DNA from: UMGS1613 sp045636225
GTDB taxonomy: Bacteria > Bacillota_I > Bacilli_A > RF39 > UBA660
NCBI GenBank assembly: GCA_045636225.1
Contig: JAZTXB010000005.1
Location: forward strand, 1-7,441
Direction of reading: 5' to 3'
Length of the DNA stretch: 7,441 nt
Part shown: in pieces, positions 5,614 to 7,441 of the stretch
Position numbering within the stretch: position 1 is the first letter of the stretch
Layout of the letters: every line of letters begins with the position of its first letter
The notes under the pieces: generated by a model
Database searches by the model: none
The model's input: the letters and a program-made list of their open reading frames with translations, nothing else
Told to the model about the DNA's origin: nothing
Position numbers and translations under genes: made by a program

Positions 5614-5641
5614 ATTATATCACAAAAAAGACTAAAATCAA
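5614..5641 (-). promoter_or_regulatory. Extended -10 promoter of the lipoprotein gene, nested in the upstream terminator
   Basis: On the minus strand TATAAT (5619-5614) is a perfect -10 box preceded by TGA, giving the extended form TGnTATAAT. TTGATT (5641-5636) is a fair -35 box at 16 bases. Transcription would start near 5607, leaving a leader of about 17 bases that carries GAGGAG. The -35 box and spacer are the loop, 3' arm and T-tract of the preceding terminator. Confidence 0.65.
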
Positions 5642-5654
5642 CTCATTTTAGTCT
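5623..5654 (-). terminator. Rho-independent terminator after the penicillin-binding protein gene
   Basis: AGACTAAAAT (5654-5645 on the minus strand) pairs perfectly with ATTTTAGTCT (5638-5629) around a 6-base GAGTTG loop, followed by a run of six T. It lies about 77 bases after the stop at 5731-5733. The 75 bases between show nothing else. Confidence 0.88.
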
Positions 5655-5730
5655 GTATTTTGTATTTTTAATTTAATAATCAACTTATAATTATCTAATA
5701 TAACCTCACAAACTACATATAATTTATTAA

Positions 5731-7441
5731 TTATTCAGTAAGCAACAATCTTATTGTTTCTCCCTCATATATACTTTCTCCTGCGCTTGGAGATTGATAT
5801 GTAACTACATCACCATTGCCACTATATTCTACTTTGAATCTTTTTAGTTCTTTCACTGCTTCTTTAACACTCATTCCAACTACACTAGGAACTATTGCAT
5901 ATTGCTTATCTGTATAAAGATATTCTCTTTCAAGTTCATTTTCTCTTTTTTCTATACCAAGTACATCTATTGCACTTAGTAGAAAGTTTTTAGCTATAGG
6001 AGCAGCAACAGTACCTCCATATTGTGTTACTCCTTTTGCATTATCAACAGCTATGTAAATAACCACCTGTGGATCATCTGCAGGTAAAAAACCTATAAAA
6101 CTAGTTATATAATTACCACTTAAATAAGCTCCATTTACTGCTTTTTGAGCAGTACCTGTTTTACCTCCTACTCTATATCCCCCAATATAAGCATTATGAC
6201 CAGTACCTCTAGCAACTACACTCTCTAAAGCATATTTTACTTTATTACTTGTATCTTCACTTATTACTTTTCTAACTATTGTAGGTTTATTTTCAACTAT
6301 TACACTATTAGTTTCTGGTTCACTTAAGTTTTTTACTATATATGGTTTATAAAGATTTCCTCCATTAATTGCTGCTGATACTGCTGTTATTTGTTGCAAG
6401 GGAGTAACACTTACTCCTTGACCAAATGCAGTAGTAGCAAGTTCCAAATCACCTATTTTTTCTATATTAAACATAATACCACTAGATTCTCCATTTAAAT
6501 CTACTCCTGTTTTTTTACCAAATCCAAATAAATCTATATAATTAAATAACTTTTCTTTACCAAGTTTAAGTCCCAAATTTACAAAGCCTGGATTACAAGA
6601 ATTTTCTACTACTTGAAGATAAGTTTGATTACCATGTCCACCATGTTTCCAGCAGTGTAAGGTAGCTCCTCCAACTATAACTGCTCCACTATCTGAGTAA
6701 TTATCTTTTTCTAAGTCAACCAACTTTTCTTCAAGTGCACTAGCAAGAGTGATTATCTTGAAAGTACTTCCTGGTTCATATGTCATCCATATAGGAAGAT
6801 TTCTATTTATTTCTTCTACTGTATAATTTTGATAATTACTAGGACTAAAAGTTGGCCTAGAAGCAAGGGCAAGTATCTCTCCAGTATTTGGATTCATAGC
6901 AATTCCAAGTGCTCCATCTGGATTATACTCACTTACAGCATTATCAAGCTCACGCTCTAAAGCTACTTGAAGTTCATAATTAATTGTAAGAGTTATATTT
7001 ACTCCACTTTGCGGTTGTTCATATATTTGTGACATAGATAAACTATTACCTTTAGCGTCACTAAAATATTTTATAGAACCATCACTACCAGTTAGATAAT
7101 TATCATAAATAAGTTCTAATCCACTTAAGCCTTGATTATCTATTCCAACGAATCCTATACTATGAGATAGCATTGTATCATATGGATAATTTCTTTTTGC
7201 TTCTTTAACAAGATATACTCCATCATAATCTAAACTATTTATTTTATCAGCTATATCATAACTTAAATTTCTTCCTTCTGGATGAACTCTTTCTATAGAT
7301 GTTTTTTTAGATACATGTTTATACATTTCTTCATAACTAACACTTAATATTTCACTTAAATCTTTAGCCACCTTGTCTTTATCACTAATTTGATTAGGAA
7401 TTAATACAAGTGATGTAGTTGTTATATTACCAGCTAGTTCT
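5731..7441 (-). CDS. Class B penicillin-binding protein (SpoVD/FtsI type) with C-terminal PASTA domain, 5' end outside window
   Basis: A transpeptidase that cross-links peptidoglycan outside the cell membrane. The frame is open to the right edge (569 visible codons, beginning ELAGNITTTSLVLIPNQ). A GTG at 7369-7371 is internal, and the N-terminal membrane anchor is missing from the window. The first part is the pedestal dimerisation domain (GFVGIDNQGLSGLELIYD). The transpeptidase domain carries all three active-site motifs: STFK with the catalytic Ser at 6766-6768, SCN starting at 6600, and KTGT starting at 6162. One PASTA domain (YAIVPSVVGMSVKEAVKEL to the end) covers about 5734-5904. A single PASTA points to SpoVD (spore cortex) or a division-type PbpB/FtsI, which cannot be told apart without the neighbouring genes to the right. 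It ends at a strong terminator. A dead partial copy of its core lies at 4681-5060. Codons favour ATA for Ile. Confidence 0.92.
   Translation of the reverse strand, partial: ELAGNITTTSLVLIPNQISDKDKVAKDLSEILSVSYEEMYKHVSKKTSIERVHPEGRNLSYDIADKINSLDYDGVYLVKEAKRNYPYDTMLSHSIGFVGIDNQGLSGLELIYDNYLTGSDGSIKYFSDAKGNSLSMSQIYEQPQSGVNITLTINYELQVALERELDNAVSEYNPDGALGIAMNPNTGEILALASRPTFSPSNYQNYTVEEINRNLPIWMTYEPGSTFKIITLASALEEKLVDLEKDNYSDSGAVIVGGATLHCWKHGGHGNQTYLQVVENSCNPGFVNLGLKLGKEKLFNYIDLFGFGKKTGVDLNGESSGIMFNIEKIGDLELATTAFGQGVSVTPLQQITAVSAAINGGNLYKPYIVKNLSEPETNSVIVENKPTIVRKVISEDTSNKVKYALESVVARGTGHNAYIGGYRVGGKTGTAQKAVNGAYLSGNYITSFIGFLPADDPQVVIYIAVDNAKGVTQYGGTVAAPIAKNFLLSAIDVLGIEKRENELEREYLYTDKQYAIVPSVVGMSVKEAVKELKRFKVEYSGNGDVVTYQSPSAGESIYEGETIRLLLTE

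Noticed and set aside
4681..6770. Insertion sequence or recombination cassette flanked by the two penicillin-binding-protein copies
   Set aside because: No transposase, terminal inverted repeats or target duplication is visible. The two direct-repeat copies are more simply a duplication remnant.
7369..7371. GTG as true start of the penicillin-binding protein
   Set aside because: The frame continues upstream to the window edge with family-like sequence (ELAGNITTTS), and the N-terminal membrane anchor is still missing.
1..7441. CRISPR array, tRNA or rRNA genes
   Set aside because: No regularly spaced repeats, cloverleaf pattern or rRNA-like stretch was seen on either strand.

Overview
The window comes from a very AT-rich bacterium, most likely a low-GC member of the Bacillota (Clostridia- or Bacilli-like). 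The grounds are A/T-ending codon use, strong GGAGG-type ribosome binding sites, a SpoVD/FtsI-type penicillin-binding protein with a PASTA domain, a long-form Rel-type (p)ppGpp enzyme, and classical TTGACA/TATAAT promoters and U-tract terminators. The genetic code looks standard, because no in-frame TGA occurs in the intact genes. All recognised genes are on the minus strand, so transcription runs from the right edge to the left edge.

Right part, 7441 to 5102. A class B penicillin-binding protein enters from beyond the right edge and ends at 5731. A perfect 10-bp hairpin with a T-tract (5623-5654) follows. A promoter is nested inside that terminator and drives a small lipoprotein gene (5102-5590) whose mature part resembles SPFH/band-7 domains. 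The lipoprotein gene ends at a second hairpin terminator (5048-5079).

Middle part, 5060 to 4273. There is no large intact gene here. It holds a dead fragment of a second copy of the penicillin-binding protein (4681-5060; about 82% identical over 380 bases without an indel by hand count, two in-frame stops, catalytic Ser and Lys lost). Next come an AT-rich spacer, a near-consensus promoter (4508-4536), and a transcribed leader with a 45-codon Cys-rich upstream ORF. The end of that ORF runs through the 5' arm of a terminator-like hairpin. This looks like a ribosome-dependent attenuator.

Left part, 4266 to 1. Four genes are packed with gaps of 18, 10 and 6 bases: a short RelA/SpoT homologue (HD, synthetase and TGS domains only) whose catalytic synthetase Glu is replaced by Gln; an archaeal-type S-adenosylmethionine synthetase; a stand-alone alanyl-tRNA-synthetase-like catalytic core without editing domain; and a peptidase S51 (dipeptidase E-like) gene cut by the left edge. 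The combination of a probable (p)ppGpp hydrolase, a SAM-forming enzyme, an amino-acid-activating enzyme and a peptidase, behind an apparent ribosome-sensing leader, is the most unusual thing in the window. It could be a small-molecule or peptide-tailoring pathway, a stress or immunity cassette, or both. The sequence does not settle this, and the operon continues beyond the left edge.
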